A stretch of 64,000 nucleotides of DNA. Origin: Pseudomonas viridiflava. Lineage in GTDB: Bacteria; Pseudomonadota; Gammaproteobacteria; Pseudomonadales; Pseudomonadaceae. The stretch is taken from positions 558,001 to 622,000 of the forward strand of contig NZ_UTIQ01000084.1 in the NCBI RefSeq assembly GCF_900582625.1, in the 5' to 3' direction. This document shows, one piece after another, positions 26,601 through 33,540 of the stretch. The notes under the pieces were generated by a model. The model was not told the DNA's origin. It searched no databases and saw nothing but the letters and a program-made list of their open reading frames with translations. Made by a program: the position numbers and the translations under genes. Each line of letters opens with the position of its first letter. Within the stretch, counting starts at the first letter, position 1.

Positions 26601-27363
26601 CGAGCAGGTCTTCGACCACGGCCAGGCACGCGGCTTCTTTCAAACTGGCGACGGCGATGGGCAGCGGGTTCAGCCCTTGCGCGCTCAAGCGCTCGCAGAA
26701 GCTGTGGATAAAGGCGGTGTTCGCCGACTGCACGTGAGTGCGATAAAACAGCAGGCCGACCACCGGCTGACCGGCTGTCCAGGTCGCTTGCCAATCTGTC
26801 AGTCCGGCATTGGCCTCGCTGGGGTGGTACACGCCCACACGCGGCAACGGCTGCGGCTCGGCCCAGGGGTAATCGCCGTTGAGCCAAGTGGCCGCCAGGT
26901 ACTGAAACAGCTGACGGGCGTTGTCGACGCCGCCCTGGCGCAGGTACTGCCACAGGCGTTCGGCCTGCTCCGGCGCGACGGTGCCGAGGGCGGTTAGCTC
27001 CGGGTCCGGGCTGTCATCGCCTGGCACCAGAATCAACTGTGCGCCGCGTTGCGCCAGTTCCACCAGCCGCTCAATGCCGTAGCGCCAATAACTCAGCCCG
27101 CCGTGCACCGATACCAGAATCACCTTGGCGTGTTGCAGCACTTCCTCGACGTAGAGGTCCACCGAGGCGTGATTCTGCAACTGCGCGGGGCTGGCCAGGC
27201 GCAGGCTTGGGTAATCGTCCGGCAGGGTTTGGGCAGCGGCGGCGAGCAGCGAAAGGTGCGAGTCACCGGTGCACAGAATCACCACATCCGCAGGGGTTTG
27301 CGCCAGATGGGCGATGCCATCAGCGGGGACGAAACCACCGGGTTGGGTGCGCAGTAAGTGCAT
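23620..27363 (-). CDS. cobN: Cobaltochelatase subunit CobN
   Basis: The large subunit of the ATP-dependent aerobic cobaltochelatase, which inserts cobalt into hydrogenobyrinate a,c-diamide. At 1247 residues it has the normal length. The family signature HVGKHGNLEWLPGKSVGLS is present near residue 540, and the C-terminal part carries GSYAYGAGDAGTPAREQF and KWIAGMKRHGYKGAFELAAT. The ATPase partners appear to be the ChlI and VWA proteins at 20185-21183 and 19511-20188 rather than CobS/CobT, neither of which is in the window. It lies downstream of cobW, with a family C repeat pair between them. Confidence 0.96.
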   Translation of the reverse strand: MHLLRTQPGGFVPADGIAHLAQTPADVVILCTGDSHLSLLAAAAQTLPDDYPSLRLASPAQLQNHASVDLYVEEVLQHAKVILVSVHGGLSYWRYGIERLVELAQRGAQLILVPGDDSPDPELTALGTVAPEQAERLWQYLRQGGVDNARQLFQYLAATWLNGDYPWAEPQPLPRVGVYHPSEANAGLTDWQATWTAGQPVVGLLFYRTHVQSANTAFIHSFCERLSAQGLNPLPIAVASLKEAACLAVVEDLLDESNASLIINTTGFAQSNPEQPNLRPFRRNVPVLQAICALDNQPLWQANPQGLGSRDLAMHIALPELDGRVITRPISFKGLAWRSERSQSDVVCYEADLERMDFVAELARRWVALARVSNADKRIALVLANYPTRDGRIGNGVGLDTPAAALNILRALQDEGYPVDGLPETGTALIHQLLGGVTNDLDGLDLRPCAQSLALADYHRLFARLPLANQQAVRERWGEPEQDPMFRGGRMMIAGLRYGLTFVGIQPARGYQLDASAVYHDPDLVPPHGYLAFYFWLRDAFAMNAVVHVGKHGNLEWLPGKSVGLSQQCWPDAILGPTPNVYPFIVNDPGEGAQAKRRTQAVIIDHLMPPLTRAESYGPLRDIERLADEYYDASLLDERRATELRGEILALVRATQLDRELQLQINDDPNSWLPQLDAYLCDLKESQIRDGLHVFGESPAGRLRLDTLLALLRIPRGDGKGRNASLLQALAKDFELGFNPLNCEMAAPWSGPRPAALHAVSNDTWRTEGDTRERLELFAVQLIAASLNGDQPECGEHTRAVLAALREHVAPTLDACGPAEMHGLLAALRGAFVPAGPSGAPSRGRLDVLPTGRNFYSVDVRNLPTPTAWRIGFQSANLLLERHLQDHGDHLRQLGLSVWGTATMRTGGDDMAQAMALMGVRPVWQSGSQRVEDFEILPLSLLDRPRVDVTLRVSGFFRDAFSNLIRLFDAAVQAVAELEEPDDMNPLAARVREERQHLQERGVPPEQARREAGWRVFGSKPGAYGAGIQNAIEERLWQTRADLAEVYLNWGSYAYGAGDAGTPAREQFIQRLERVQAVLHNQDNREHDILDSNDYYQFQGGMLAAVETLRGSSVASYHGDHSQADNPRIRTLKEELNRVVRARAANPKWIAGMKRHGYKGAFELAATVDYLCAFDATSELIDDHQYQLLTDAYLLDPDTRDFIQQHNPGALRDITERLLEAQQRGLWQEPGEYRAALENLLIDSEEA

Positions 27364-27384
27364 AACAAACTCAGATGCTGTGCT

Positions 27385-27490
27385 TCCCTCTCCCGCTTGC
27401 GGGAGAGGGACCGAGGGAGAGGGCCGGGGCTAACGCAAAACCGCTGCCCTCACCCCAACCTTCTCCCGCGAGCGGGAGAGGGGGCAAAGG
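27385..27490. repeat. Family C repeat pair between cobW and cobN
   Basis: Two palindromic arms, CCCTCTCCCGCTTGCGGGAG at 27388-27407 and TCTCCCGCGAGCGGGAGAGG near 27462-27481, fill most of the 141-base gap. If both genes are one transcript, this hairpin lies inside the mRNA. Confidence 0.85.
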
Positions 27491-27504
27491 CAATTGCCGC
27501 GTGC

Positions 27505-28557
27505 TCACACCAATGCCTGGCGCAATTCGTTACTAATCACCGCCTCATCCAACTCCTGGCCAATGATCACCAAATGACTGCTGCGCGTTTCATCGCTGCG
27601 CCACGCGCGGTCGAAGTGTTTGTCGAAACGCTTGCCCACGCCCTGAATCAGCAGGCGCATCGGTTTGCCGGGAATGGCGGCGAAGCCTTTGATGCGCAGC
27701 ACGCCGTGACGCTCCACCAGGCCATTGAGCGCAGCCAGCAACTGCGCTTCTTCGACTTCCGGCAGTTCCACGGAGAAGGAGTCGAACTCGTCGTGGTCAT
27801 GCTCTTCGTGGTCTTCCAGGTCGTGGTGGGTTTTGCGGCTGTCGATGTGCAGCTCGGTTTCCGAATTCAGGCCCAGCAGCACCGACAACGGCAACACACC
27901 GCTGCGCGCTTCGATCACCTTCACCGCTGGCGGCAGTTCCTCGGCCACTTCTGCACGCACGGCCGCCAGCGCTTCAGGGCTGAGCAGGTCGGCTTTGTTG
28001 AGAATCACCAGGTCGGCGCTGGCCAGTTGGTCGGCGAACAGCTCGTGCAGCGGCGATTCGTGGTCCAGGTTCGGGTCTTCGCGGCGTTGTGCGTCGACTT
28101 GGTCCGGAAACGCGGCAAACGTGCCGGCGGCAACGGCAGGGCTGTCGACCACAGTGATCACCGCATCGACGGTGCAGGCATTGCGAATTTCCGGCCAGTT
28201 GAAGGCCTGCACCAATGGCTTGGGCAGGGCCAGGCCCGAGGTTTCGATAAGAATTTGGTCCAAGTCACCGCGCCGCGCTACCAACTCGCGCATCACCGGG
28301 AAGAATTCCTCTTGCACCGTGCAGCACAGGCAGCCGTTGGCCAGCTCGTAAACGCGGCCGTTGGCTTCTTCTTCGGTGCAGCCGATGGTGCATTGCTTGA
28401 GGATTTCGCCGTCGATACCCAGCTCGCCGAACTCATTGACGATCACCGCAATGCGGCGGCCTTCGGCGTTGTCGAGCATATGGCGCAGCAGCGTGGTTTT
28501 GCCGGCGCCGAGGAAGCCGGTGACGATGGTGACGGGGAGTTTGGCCAAGCTTTTCAT
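27505..28557 (-). CDS. cobW: Cobalamin-locus COG0523 GTPase CobW
   Basis: A G3E-family metallochaperone GTPase thought to deliver cobalt to the chelatase. Walker A GFLGAGKTT is at residues 14-22, the metal-binding CxCC motif (GCLCC) has cysteines at 76, 78 and 79, and NKAD gives the guanine specificity. A His/Asp/Glu-rich loop (HHDLEDHEEHDHDEFD) probably binds metal as well. The 350-residue length is normal. It has a cobalamin riboswitch upstream on the same strand and precedes cobN, so its expression should fall when B12 is abundant. Two other COG0523 genes occur in the window. Confidence 0.95.
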   Translation of the reverse strand: MKSLAKLPVTIVTGFLGAGKTTLLRHMLDNAEGRRIAVIVNEFGELGIDGEILKQCTIGCTEEEANGRVYELANGCLCCTVQEEFFPVMRELVARRGDLDQILIETSGLALPKPLVQAFNWPEIRNACTVDAVITVVDSPAVAAGTFAAFPDQVDAQRREDPNLDHESPLHELFADQLASADLVILNKADLLSPEALAAVRAEVAEELPPAVKVIEARSGVLPLSVLLGLNSETELHIDSRKTHHDLEDHEEHDHDEFDSFSVELPEVEEAQLLAALNGLVERHGVLRIKGFAAIPGKPMRLLIQGVGKRFDKHFDRAWRSDETRSSHLVIIGQELDEAVISNELRQALV

Positions 28558-28679
28558 CGAATGCAGCCCTGTTGGATACGCGCGAAATCGGATCGGCGGG
28601 CGGCTGCGACGGCTACAGCGAGCAGAGCGCTCACCGCAGAATTCGCCACCGGATCACCCCGCCCGGTTGTCGTGAATAG

Positions 28680-28850
28680 GTTCGAGGCAGGTCTCCTGGC
28701 TCACGACATGGCCCTTGATGCGGGCCGCTTTCCTCGCCTTCCCGCGCGTGGCAGTGGCACTGGAAGAAAGCCGGTCGTTTACAGTTGCGGGGGCAGCCGC
28801 GGCCTGGCTGTTCAGCGCACCGCGTTCCCTCTTAGCTCTGGCGCAAATAC
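28680..28850 (-). ncRNA. Cobalamin riboswitch upstream of cobW
   Basis: Read on the minus strand, the conserved core is clear: AAGAGGGAACGCGGTGCG, then GCTGCCCCCGCAACTGTAAA with CGACCGGC, then GCCACTG, CGCGGGAAGGCGAGG, and the B12 box GAGCCAGGAGACCTGCC at about 28687-28703. It ends some 125 bases before the cobW start. Adenosylcobalamin binding should reduce cobW (and perhaps cobN) expression. I see no clear terminator in the expression platform. Confidence 0.95.
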
Positions 28851-28871
28851 GCCGAGACCTCGAAGCGAGCA

Positions 28872-28900
28872 AGGCTACGCAGTGGTGGGGGATGGGTCAA
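28872..28900 (-). promoter_or_regulatory. Possible promoter of the cobW riboswitch transcript
   Basis: On the minus strand TTGACC (28900-28895) and TAGCCT (28877-28872) are separated by 17 bases and lie about 25 bases upstream of the riboswitch core. The -35 is good and the -10 is weak. Confidence 0.35.
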
Positions 28901-28965
28901 ATTCGATGAGGTCCGATCATCCAGCTTCTGGACATCGAAGCCTGGGCGGGCGAGGCACGTCAGCG

Positions 28966-28971
28966 TTGACC
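28966..28971 (+). promoter_or_regulatory. Possible -35 element of the cbtB riboswitch transcript
   Basis: TTGACC on the plus strand about 45 bases before the second riboswitch core, placed like the minus-strand copy on the other side. No convincing -10 box could be picked at the right spacing. Confidence 0.25.
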
Positions 28972-29009
28972 TTTGCCGATGAAAATGGTGTTCTAGCGCG
29001 CTGTTTCAG

Positions 29010-29155
29010 GTGTCTTGCGTCGTCGTGCGCAAGGTGAAACGGGAAGTCGGTGCGCGCTCTGGTCGGTTCTGGAGCAGTTAGTCCGACGCTGCCCCCGCAA
29101 CGGTAGGCGTGTGTTGAAGCCCTTCAGCCATGCGAGCCCGGAGACCGGCCTGAAT
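29010..29155 (+). ncRNA. Cobalamin riboswitch upstream of cbtB
   Basis: The plus-strand core reads AAGGTGAAACGGGAAGTCGG, then GACGCTGCCCCCGCAACGGT, then a region ending with GAGCCCGGAGACCGGCC at about 29134-29150, the B12 box. The gene order riboswitch-cbtB-cbtA is a known arrangement. It is back to back with the cobW riboswitch, 160 bases apart. Confidence 0.95.
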
Positions 29156-29204
29156 TCATACCAGTAGGCAAAACCCGCGGTGGGCGGGCGCAAGCCGGAA
29201 GTCT

Positions 29205-29220
29205 GAATGCGCTCGCATTC
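29205..29220 (+). promoter_or_regulatory. Hairpin between riboswitch and cbtB
   Basis: GAATGC-GCTC-GCATTC is a perfect six-base-pair stem with a four-base loop. It has no T run and lies between the B12 box and the Shine-Dalgarno hairpin; it could be a spacer or a switching helix. Confidence 0.4.
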
Positions 29221-29232
29221 GGCTCCTCGTGC

Positions 29233-29273
29233 GTTCCCTTCTGCTACGTTTTCATTTCCAGTTCAGAGGGAAC
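29233..29273 (+). promoter_or_regulatory. Hairpin sequestering the cbtB ribosome site
   Basis: GTTCCCTTCTG at 29233-29243 can pair with CAGAGGGAAC at 29264-29273, ten base pairs with one bulged T. The second strand contains the Shine-Dalgarno AGAGGGAA that precedes ATG 29278. The ribosome site would be closed in this fold, so B12 binding could block translation by favouring it. The pairing is read from sequence and the switching mechanism is inferred. Confidence 0.6.
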
Positions 29274-29277
29274 GGTC

Positions 29278-29463
29278 ATGTCCAGTAGCACCCTTACTCA
29301 TTCTGCCGAGGCCAGCGCCTCGCTTTCTCAGCGTCTCGTGGTCGCCATCGGCGCCGGCCTGTTGGGCGCGTTGCTGGTGTATTTCGCCGGTTTCTCCCAT
29401 GTCGAGGCGGTACACAACGCTGCTCACGACACCCGCCACAGTGCCGCGTTTCCGTGCCACTAA
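29278..29463 (+). CDS. cbtB: Cobalt transporter subunit CbtB
   Basis: A 61-residue membrane protein with a single transmembrane helix (LVVAIGAGLLGALLVYFAGF) and the typical histidine-rich tail VEAVHNAAHDTRHSAAFPCH, which should bind cobalt. CbtB and CbtA form a predicted B12-regulated cobalt importer. A cobalamin riboswitch precedes it, and its Shine-Dalgarno sequence AGAGGGAA can be closed in a hairpin. cbtA follows after 43 bases. Confidence 0.93.
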   Translation: MSSSTLTHSAEASASLSQRLVVAIGAGLLGALLVYFAGFSHVEAVHNAAHDTRHSAAFPCH

Positions 29464-29506
29464 TTTCTGTGCCACCAAGTGTGCGTGCGACTGAAGAGAC
29501 CGCGAA

Positions 29507-30226
29507 ATGATTAAGCGTATTGCGCAAACCGCCGGGTTTGCCGGGCTGCTGGGTGCCCTGTTTTTGACCCTGTTGCAAAGCTTCTGGGTGGCGCCGCTGA
29601 TTCTTCAGGGCGAAACCTTTGAAAGCGCTGAGCCGGCTGTGGTGCAGGCCGCACCTGCCGAGCACAGCCATGAGCCGGGCGCCGCTGCCCATTCCCACGA
29701 GCACAGCAGCGAAGCGTGGTCGCCGGAAGATGGCTGGCAACGCGTCGCGTCGACCACGGGCGCCAACCTGGTGGTGGCCGTCGGTTTCGCCCTGATGCTC
29801 GCGGGCTTGTTTACCCTGCGTGCGCCGGGTCGTACCCGTGACGGTCTGTTCTGGGGCCTGGCCGGTTTCGCTACCTTTTCGTTGGCGCCCTCGCTCGGTC
29901 TGCCGCCTGAATTGCCTGGCACCGCCGCCGCTGATTTGCAGCTGCGTCAGTACTGGTGGATCGGCACCGCAACCGCGACCGCCGTGGGCCTGGCCTTTTT
30001 GGTATTCGCCCGCCACTGGGCGGTGAAAGTGATCGGCGCTGTGTTGCTGGTGGTGCCACACGTCATCGGCGCGCCGCAGCCTGAGGTGCATTCGAGCCTG
30101 GCGCCCGAGGCGTTGGAGCATCAGTTCATCTGGGCCTCGTTGATTACCAACGCGCTGTTCTGGTCGGCCCTGGGCTTGCTGAGTGCTGGGCTGTACCGTC
30201 GTTTCGCGGGCAAGAGCGCGGTTTAA
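29507..30226 (+). CDS. cbtA: Cobalt transporter subunit CbtA
   Basis: The main membrane subunit of the predicted CbtAB cobalt importer, 239 residues. Five or six hydrophobic helices are visible, starting TAGFAGLLGALFLTLLQSFW. A histidine-rich extracytoplasmic loop (EHSHEPGAAAHSHEHSSEAW, residues ~52-71) is the likely metal site. It shares the riboswitch-controlled transcript with cbtB and is followed 24 bases later by a rho-independent terminator. Supplying cobalt fits the cobN/cobW genes on the other side. Confidence 0.93.
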   Translation: MIKRIAQTAGFAGLLGALFLTLLQSFWVAPLILQGETFESAEPAVVQAAPAEHSHEPGAAAHSHEHSSEAWSPEDGWQRVASTTGANLVVAVGFALMLAGLFTLRAPGRTRDGLFWGLAGFATFSLAPSLGLPPELPGTAAADLQLRQYWWIGTATATAVGLAFLVFARHWAVKVIGAVLLVVPHVIGAPQPEVHSSLAPEALEHQFIWASLITNALFWSALGLLSAGLYRRFAGKSAV

Positions 30227-30249
30227 CCCCGGCTTTTGTGCTGCGCAAG

Positions 30250-30284
30250 AACCCGCTGAAGGGCATGCTCTCAGCGGGTTTTTT
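30250..30284 (+). terminator. Rho-independent terminator after cbtA
   Basis: AACCCGCTGA (30250-30259) pairs perfectly with TCAGCGGGTT (30271-30280), followed by a T run. It ends the cbtBA transcript and overlaps the open frame upstream of cobE, which argues for a cobE start beyond it. Confidence 0.9.
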
Positions 30285-30309
30285 CTTACTTACTCTGGCG
30301 TTTTTCTCT

Positions 30310-30723
30310 GTGCCGATCGTTGCGCCTTTTATCGCTGGAATCGGATGCCGCGCTGGCTGCAGCGAGGCTGAACTGCGTCAGTTGCTGGAACATACGCTGA
30401 GCGCGCACGGGTTGGGTGTCGTCGACCTCGCCGGGCTCGCCAGCGTTGAACACAAGCGTGATGAAGCCGGCCTTCGCGCGCTCGCCGCGACGTTGCGCTT
30501 GCCGCTCGCGTGGCTGCCACCGGCTCAGTTGGACGCAGCCAGTGATCGCGTCAGCAGCGTGTCGGCCATTGCCCTGCGCGCAACTGGCGCAGTCAGCGTC
30601 GCCGAGGCAAGCGCTCTGGCGCAGGTGGAAGCGGTGACGGGAAAACGCGCCGCTCTGTTAATCGAAAAACACACCGGCGCGAGCGCCACCGTGGCCATCG
30701 CCGGCGTGGAGGAATGCGTATGA
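30310..30723 (+). CDS. cobE: Cobalamin biosynthesis protein CobE (CbiG C-terminal family)
   Basis: A small protein of the CbiG C-terminal family. Near the start it has GIGCRAGCSEAELRQLL, then GLASVEHKRDEAGLRALA, and ends with GKRAALLIEKHTGASATVAI, all typical. CobE is needed for aerobic B12 synthesis, and a role in handling a reactive corrin intermediate has been suggested. The frame is open from 30238, but that part encodes the cbtA terminator; GTG 30310 gives 137 residues, close to the family length, although its ribosome site is poor. Its stop overlaps the cobM start (ATGA). Confidence 0.86.
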   Translation: MPIVAPFIAGIGCRAGCSEAELRQLLEHTLSAHGLGVVDLAGLASVEHKRDEAGLRALAATLRLPLAWLPPAQLDAASDRVSSVSAIALRATGAVSVAEASALAQVEAVTGKRAALLIEKHTGASATVAIAGVEECV

Positions 30724-31475
30724 CGGTGTATTTCATCGGCGCCGGCCCCGGCGACCCCGAGCTCATCACGGTGAAAGGCCAACGCCTGATTCGCCATTGC
30801 CCGGTGTTGCTGTACGCCGGTTCGCTGGTGCCGGAAGCGGTGCTGGAGGGCCACCGCGCCGAAACCGTGGTGAACACCGCCGAGCTGCATCTGGATGAAA
30901 TCATCCGCCTGATCGAGACCGCCCACAGCCAGGGGCAGGACGTCGCCCGCGTGCACTCGGGTGATCCGTCGTTATACGGCGCAATCGGCGAGCAGATTCG
31001 CCATTTACGCCGCCTGAACATTCCCTTCGAAATCGTGCCCGGCGTCACCGCCACGGCGGCCTGCGCGGCCTTGCTGGAAAGCGAGCTGACGCTGCCCGGC
31101 ATCGCGCAAACGGTGATTCTCACGCGTTACGGCAGTCGCTCGAAAATGCCGGAAGGCGAGGAGCTAGCCGACCTGGCCCGCCATGGCACCACCATGGCCA
31201 TCCATTTGGGCGTGCAGCATTTGGCCAAGATTGTCGAGGCGCTGGTGCCGCATTACGGCGCCGATTGCCCCATCGCCGTGGTGCACCGCGCCAGTTGGCC
31301 CGATCAGGACTGGGTGCGAGGCACTCTGGTCGATATCGAAGCGGCGGTGACGGCCAAAGGCTTTCAGCGCACGGCCTTGATTGTGGTCGGTCGGGTGCTC
31401 AGCGCCGATGCCTTCGCTGACTCCAACCTTTACCGCGCCGGGCACGCCCATCTGTTCCGTCCCGCCAGCGACTAA
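30720..31475 (+). CDS. cobM: Precorrin-4 C11-methyltransferase
   Basis: CobM methylates precorrin-4 at C11 to give precorrin-5. The tetrapyrrole-methylase motifs are present: [16 protein letters not shown] near residues 5-20, RVHSGDPSLYGAIGEQ, and IVPGVTATAACAALL. I chose ATG 30720, which overlaps the cobE stop and sits 7 bases after GGAGG; an ATG two codons earlier is too close to that site. Length of 251 residues is normal. It closes the second cobalamin block. Confidence 0.95.
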   Translation: MTVYFIGAGPGDPELITVKGQRLIRHCPVLLYAGSLVPEAVLEGHRAETVVNTAELHLDEIIRLIETAHSQGQDVARVHSGDPSLYGAIGEQIRHLRRLNIPFEIVPGVTATAACAALLESELTLPGIAQTVILTRYGSRSKMPEGEELADLARHGTTMAIHLGVQHLAKIVEALVPHYGADCPIAVVHRASWPDQDWVRGTLVDIEAAVTAKGFQRTALIVVGRVLSADAFADSNLYRAGHAHLFRPASD

Positions 31476-31599
31476 CGACGCGGCGAAACGGCCGCACATC
31501 GCCCGCCCGGCAGAGTTGTGCAACTGCGCGTCGCTTGCCTCGGTCAGTAGCTTTGGGCTCGTCATAGCCACTGCATGACGTCCGTACGGGGGGCTTCTT

Positions 31600-32781
31600 A
31601 TGTTGGCGCAACTTCCACCGACCCTGCGCAATCTGCAACTGCCGTTGCGCCTGCGCTTATGGAACGGCTACGAACTCGACCTGGGGCCGCAGCCGCAGGT
31701 GACCATGGTGATCAAGGACCCTGGCCTGATCAGTCAGCTCAGTCATCCGAGCCTGGATGCACTCGGCGGCGCTTACGTGGAAGGTCGGCTGGAGCTGGAA
31801 GGGCCGATTTCGGAAGTGATTCGCCTGGGCGACGCCCTGAGCGAAGCGTTAAGCGATGACGAGCAACGGGCGTTGCAGCGCGAAGCGCACGACAAGGCCA
31901 CCGATGCCGAGGCGATTTCCTATCACTACGACCTGTCGAACCGCTTCTACCAGCTGTGGCTCGACCCGGACATGGTCTATTCCTGCGCCTACTTTCCTAC
32001 CGGAAAAGAAGACCTGGCCACCGCGCAGCAGGCTAAGTTGCGCCACTTGTGCCGCAAGTTACGGCTGCAACCCGGCGAGCACTTGCTCGACGTCGGCTGT
32101 GGTTGGGGCGGCTTGGCGCGCTTCGCCGCCCGAGAGTTCGGCGTGCAGGTCACCGGCATCACCCTGAGCCAGGCGCAACTGGACCTGGCCCGGGAGCGGG
32201 TGGCCGCCGGAGGCCTGCAGGAAAACGTGCAGCTCGAGCTGATGGACTACCGCGACGTGCCGCAAGACGGCCGCTTCGACAAAGTGGTCAGCGTGGGCAT
32301 GTTCGAACATGTCGGTCACGCCAATCTGCCGCTGTACTGCCAGCAGCTATTCGGCGCCGTACGCGAAGGCGGGCTGGTGATGAACCATGGCATCACCTCG
32401 CGCTACACCGATGGCCGCCCGGTTGGGCGCGGCGCCGGCGAATTCATTGGCCGTTACGTGTTCCCCCACGGCGAGTTGCCGCACGTGAGCCGCATGACGG
32501 CGCATCTCAGCGAAGCCGGGCTGGAAGTGGTGGATGTGGAAAGCCTGCGCCTGCACTACGCGCGCACCTTGGACATGTGGAGTGCCAATCTGGAAAGCCG
32601 GCTCAGCGAAGCCAAGGCGCTGGTGCCGGAGCAGGCGTTGCGCATCTGGCGTTTGTACCTGGCCGGCTGCGCTTATGGGTTTGCCCGAGGCTGGATGAAC
32701 TTGCACCAGATTCTCGCGGTAAAACCACTGGCCGATGGCAGCCATCGCCTGCCGTGGTCGCGCGCCGATCTGTACGGATAA
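31600..32781 (+). CDS. cfa: Cyclopropane-fatty-acyl-phospholipid synthase family
   Basis: A SAM-dependent enzyme that adds a methylene bridge to unsaturated acyl chains of membrane lipids, typically in stationary phase. The 393-residue protein has the usual N-terminal lipid-binding part and then YHYDLSNRFYQLWLDPDMVYS and the SAM motif LLDVGCGWGGLARFAA near residues 163-178, followed by VSVGMFEHVGHANLPLY. Active-site features fit Cfa. A GGGG-rich ribosome site precedes ATG 31600. No link to the preceding cobalamin genes is apparent across the 124-base gap. Confidence 0.92.
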   Translation: MLAQLPPTLRNLQLPLRLRLWNGYELDLGPQPQVTMVIKDPGLISQLSHPSLDALGGAYVEGRLELEGPISEVIRLGDALSEALSDDEQRALQREAHDKATDAEAISYHYDLSNRFYQLWLDPDMVYSCAYFPTGKEDLATAQQAKLRHLCRKLRLQPGEHLLDVGCGWGGLARFAAREFGVQVTGITLSQAQLDLARERVAAGGLQENVQLELMDYRDVPQDGRFDKVVSVGMFEHVGHANLPLYCQQLFGAVREGGLVMNHGITSRYTDGRPVGRGAGEFIGRYVFPHGELPHVSRMTAHLSEAGLEVVDVESLRLHYARTLDMWSANLESRLSEAKALVPEQALRIWRLYLAGCAYGFARGWMNLHQILAVKPLADGSHRLPWSRADLYG

Positions 32782-32857
32782 AAAACCCGTTAGCTGCGTA
32801 TGCCCCTGAGCGCGCCGGTGCAGTAGCCTCGGCGCACATTTCTTGTAGGGGCCAGCC

Positions 32858-33358
32858 GTGGCAGCCATTGAAAACATTACCTATTACCTGGACATGCACA
32901 GCCCCGAGCAGGTGCGCGGCAAACCGCTGCCGGCAGCGCTGAGCATTATCGAGTGTGTGATCAAGCAGTTCCCGCTAAACCGTTTTCTGTACCAGCTGGT
33001 GGGCGGGCCGTGGGAGTGGACCGACAAGCTGGTGTGGACCGACGCGCAGTGGCGCGAGCTGGTTGAGCAAGACAACCACCGCACCTTCGTCGCCTACGAG
33101 CAGGGTGCTATCGCCGGCTACTACGAGCTGCAACGCAGCGCCGAGGGTGATGTGGAGATTTTGTACTTCGGCCTGGTGCAGGAATTTTTCGGCAAAGGCT
33201 TTGGCGGCCCGATGCTGACGCACGCGCTAGAGTCGGCCTGGGCCTGGCCGGGCACCAAGCGGGTGTGGGTGCATACCTGCACGCTGGATCACCCCAGCGC
33301 GTTGGGCAATTACCAGGCGCGCGGGTTGCAGATTTACAAGGAAGAAGTCGAAGCCTGA
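32858..33358 (+). CDS. GNAT-family N-acetyltransferase
   Basis: A 166-residue acetyltransferase of the GNAT fold. The acetyl-CoA region reads VQEFFGKGFGGPMLTHAL near residues 107-124, preceded by the strand DVEILYFGL and followed by VWVHTCTLDHPSALGNYQARG, as expected. The substrate is unknown. The start is GTG 32858 after AGGGG. It appears to be a single-gene unit, followed by family A-like repeats. Confidence 0.85.
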   Translation: MAAIENITYYLDMHSPEQVRGKPLPAALSIIECVIKQFPLNRFLYQLVGGPWEWTDKLVWTDAQWRELVEQDNHRTFVAYEQGAIAGYYELQRSAEGDVEILYFGLVQEFFGKGFGGPMLTHALESAWAWPGTKRVWVHTCTLDHPSALGNYQARGLQIYKEEVEA

Positions 33359-33398
33359 ATCGGCGTTTACCGGGTTTGCGCGACCGATGGATGTTTTT

Positions 33399-33499
33399 GT
33401 AGGAGCGACCTTGGTCGCGAATTCCGGCAAACGGGGGTCGTGCCCAGCTTACGGAATCGGCGTTTACAGGGTTCGCCAGCAAGCTGGCTCCTACGAAGC
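33399..33499. repeat. Divergent family A-like repeat pair
   Basis: TGTAGGAGCGACCTTGGTCG (33400-33419) and TTCGCCAGCAAGCTGGCTCC (33473-33492) are variants of family A in which the inner palindrome is changed (GACCTTGGTC, CCAGCAAGCTGG) but the GTAGGAGC outer part is kept. They fill most of the 182-base gap before the convergent cardiolipin synthase gene. Confidence 0.75.
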
Positions 33500-33540
33500 C
33501 GAGGCGCGGGGCCTCTCGCGCGGATTGCTGCCAACGACGC

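Noticed and set aside
27358..29037. A 559-residue open frame across cobW and both riboswitch regions
   Set aside because: It runs antisense to cobW and through the cobW riboswitch; no protein-like features.
31476..31599. Third cobalamin riboswitch after cobM
   Set aside because: No B12 box; the gap holds no conserved core element.
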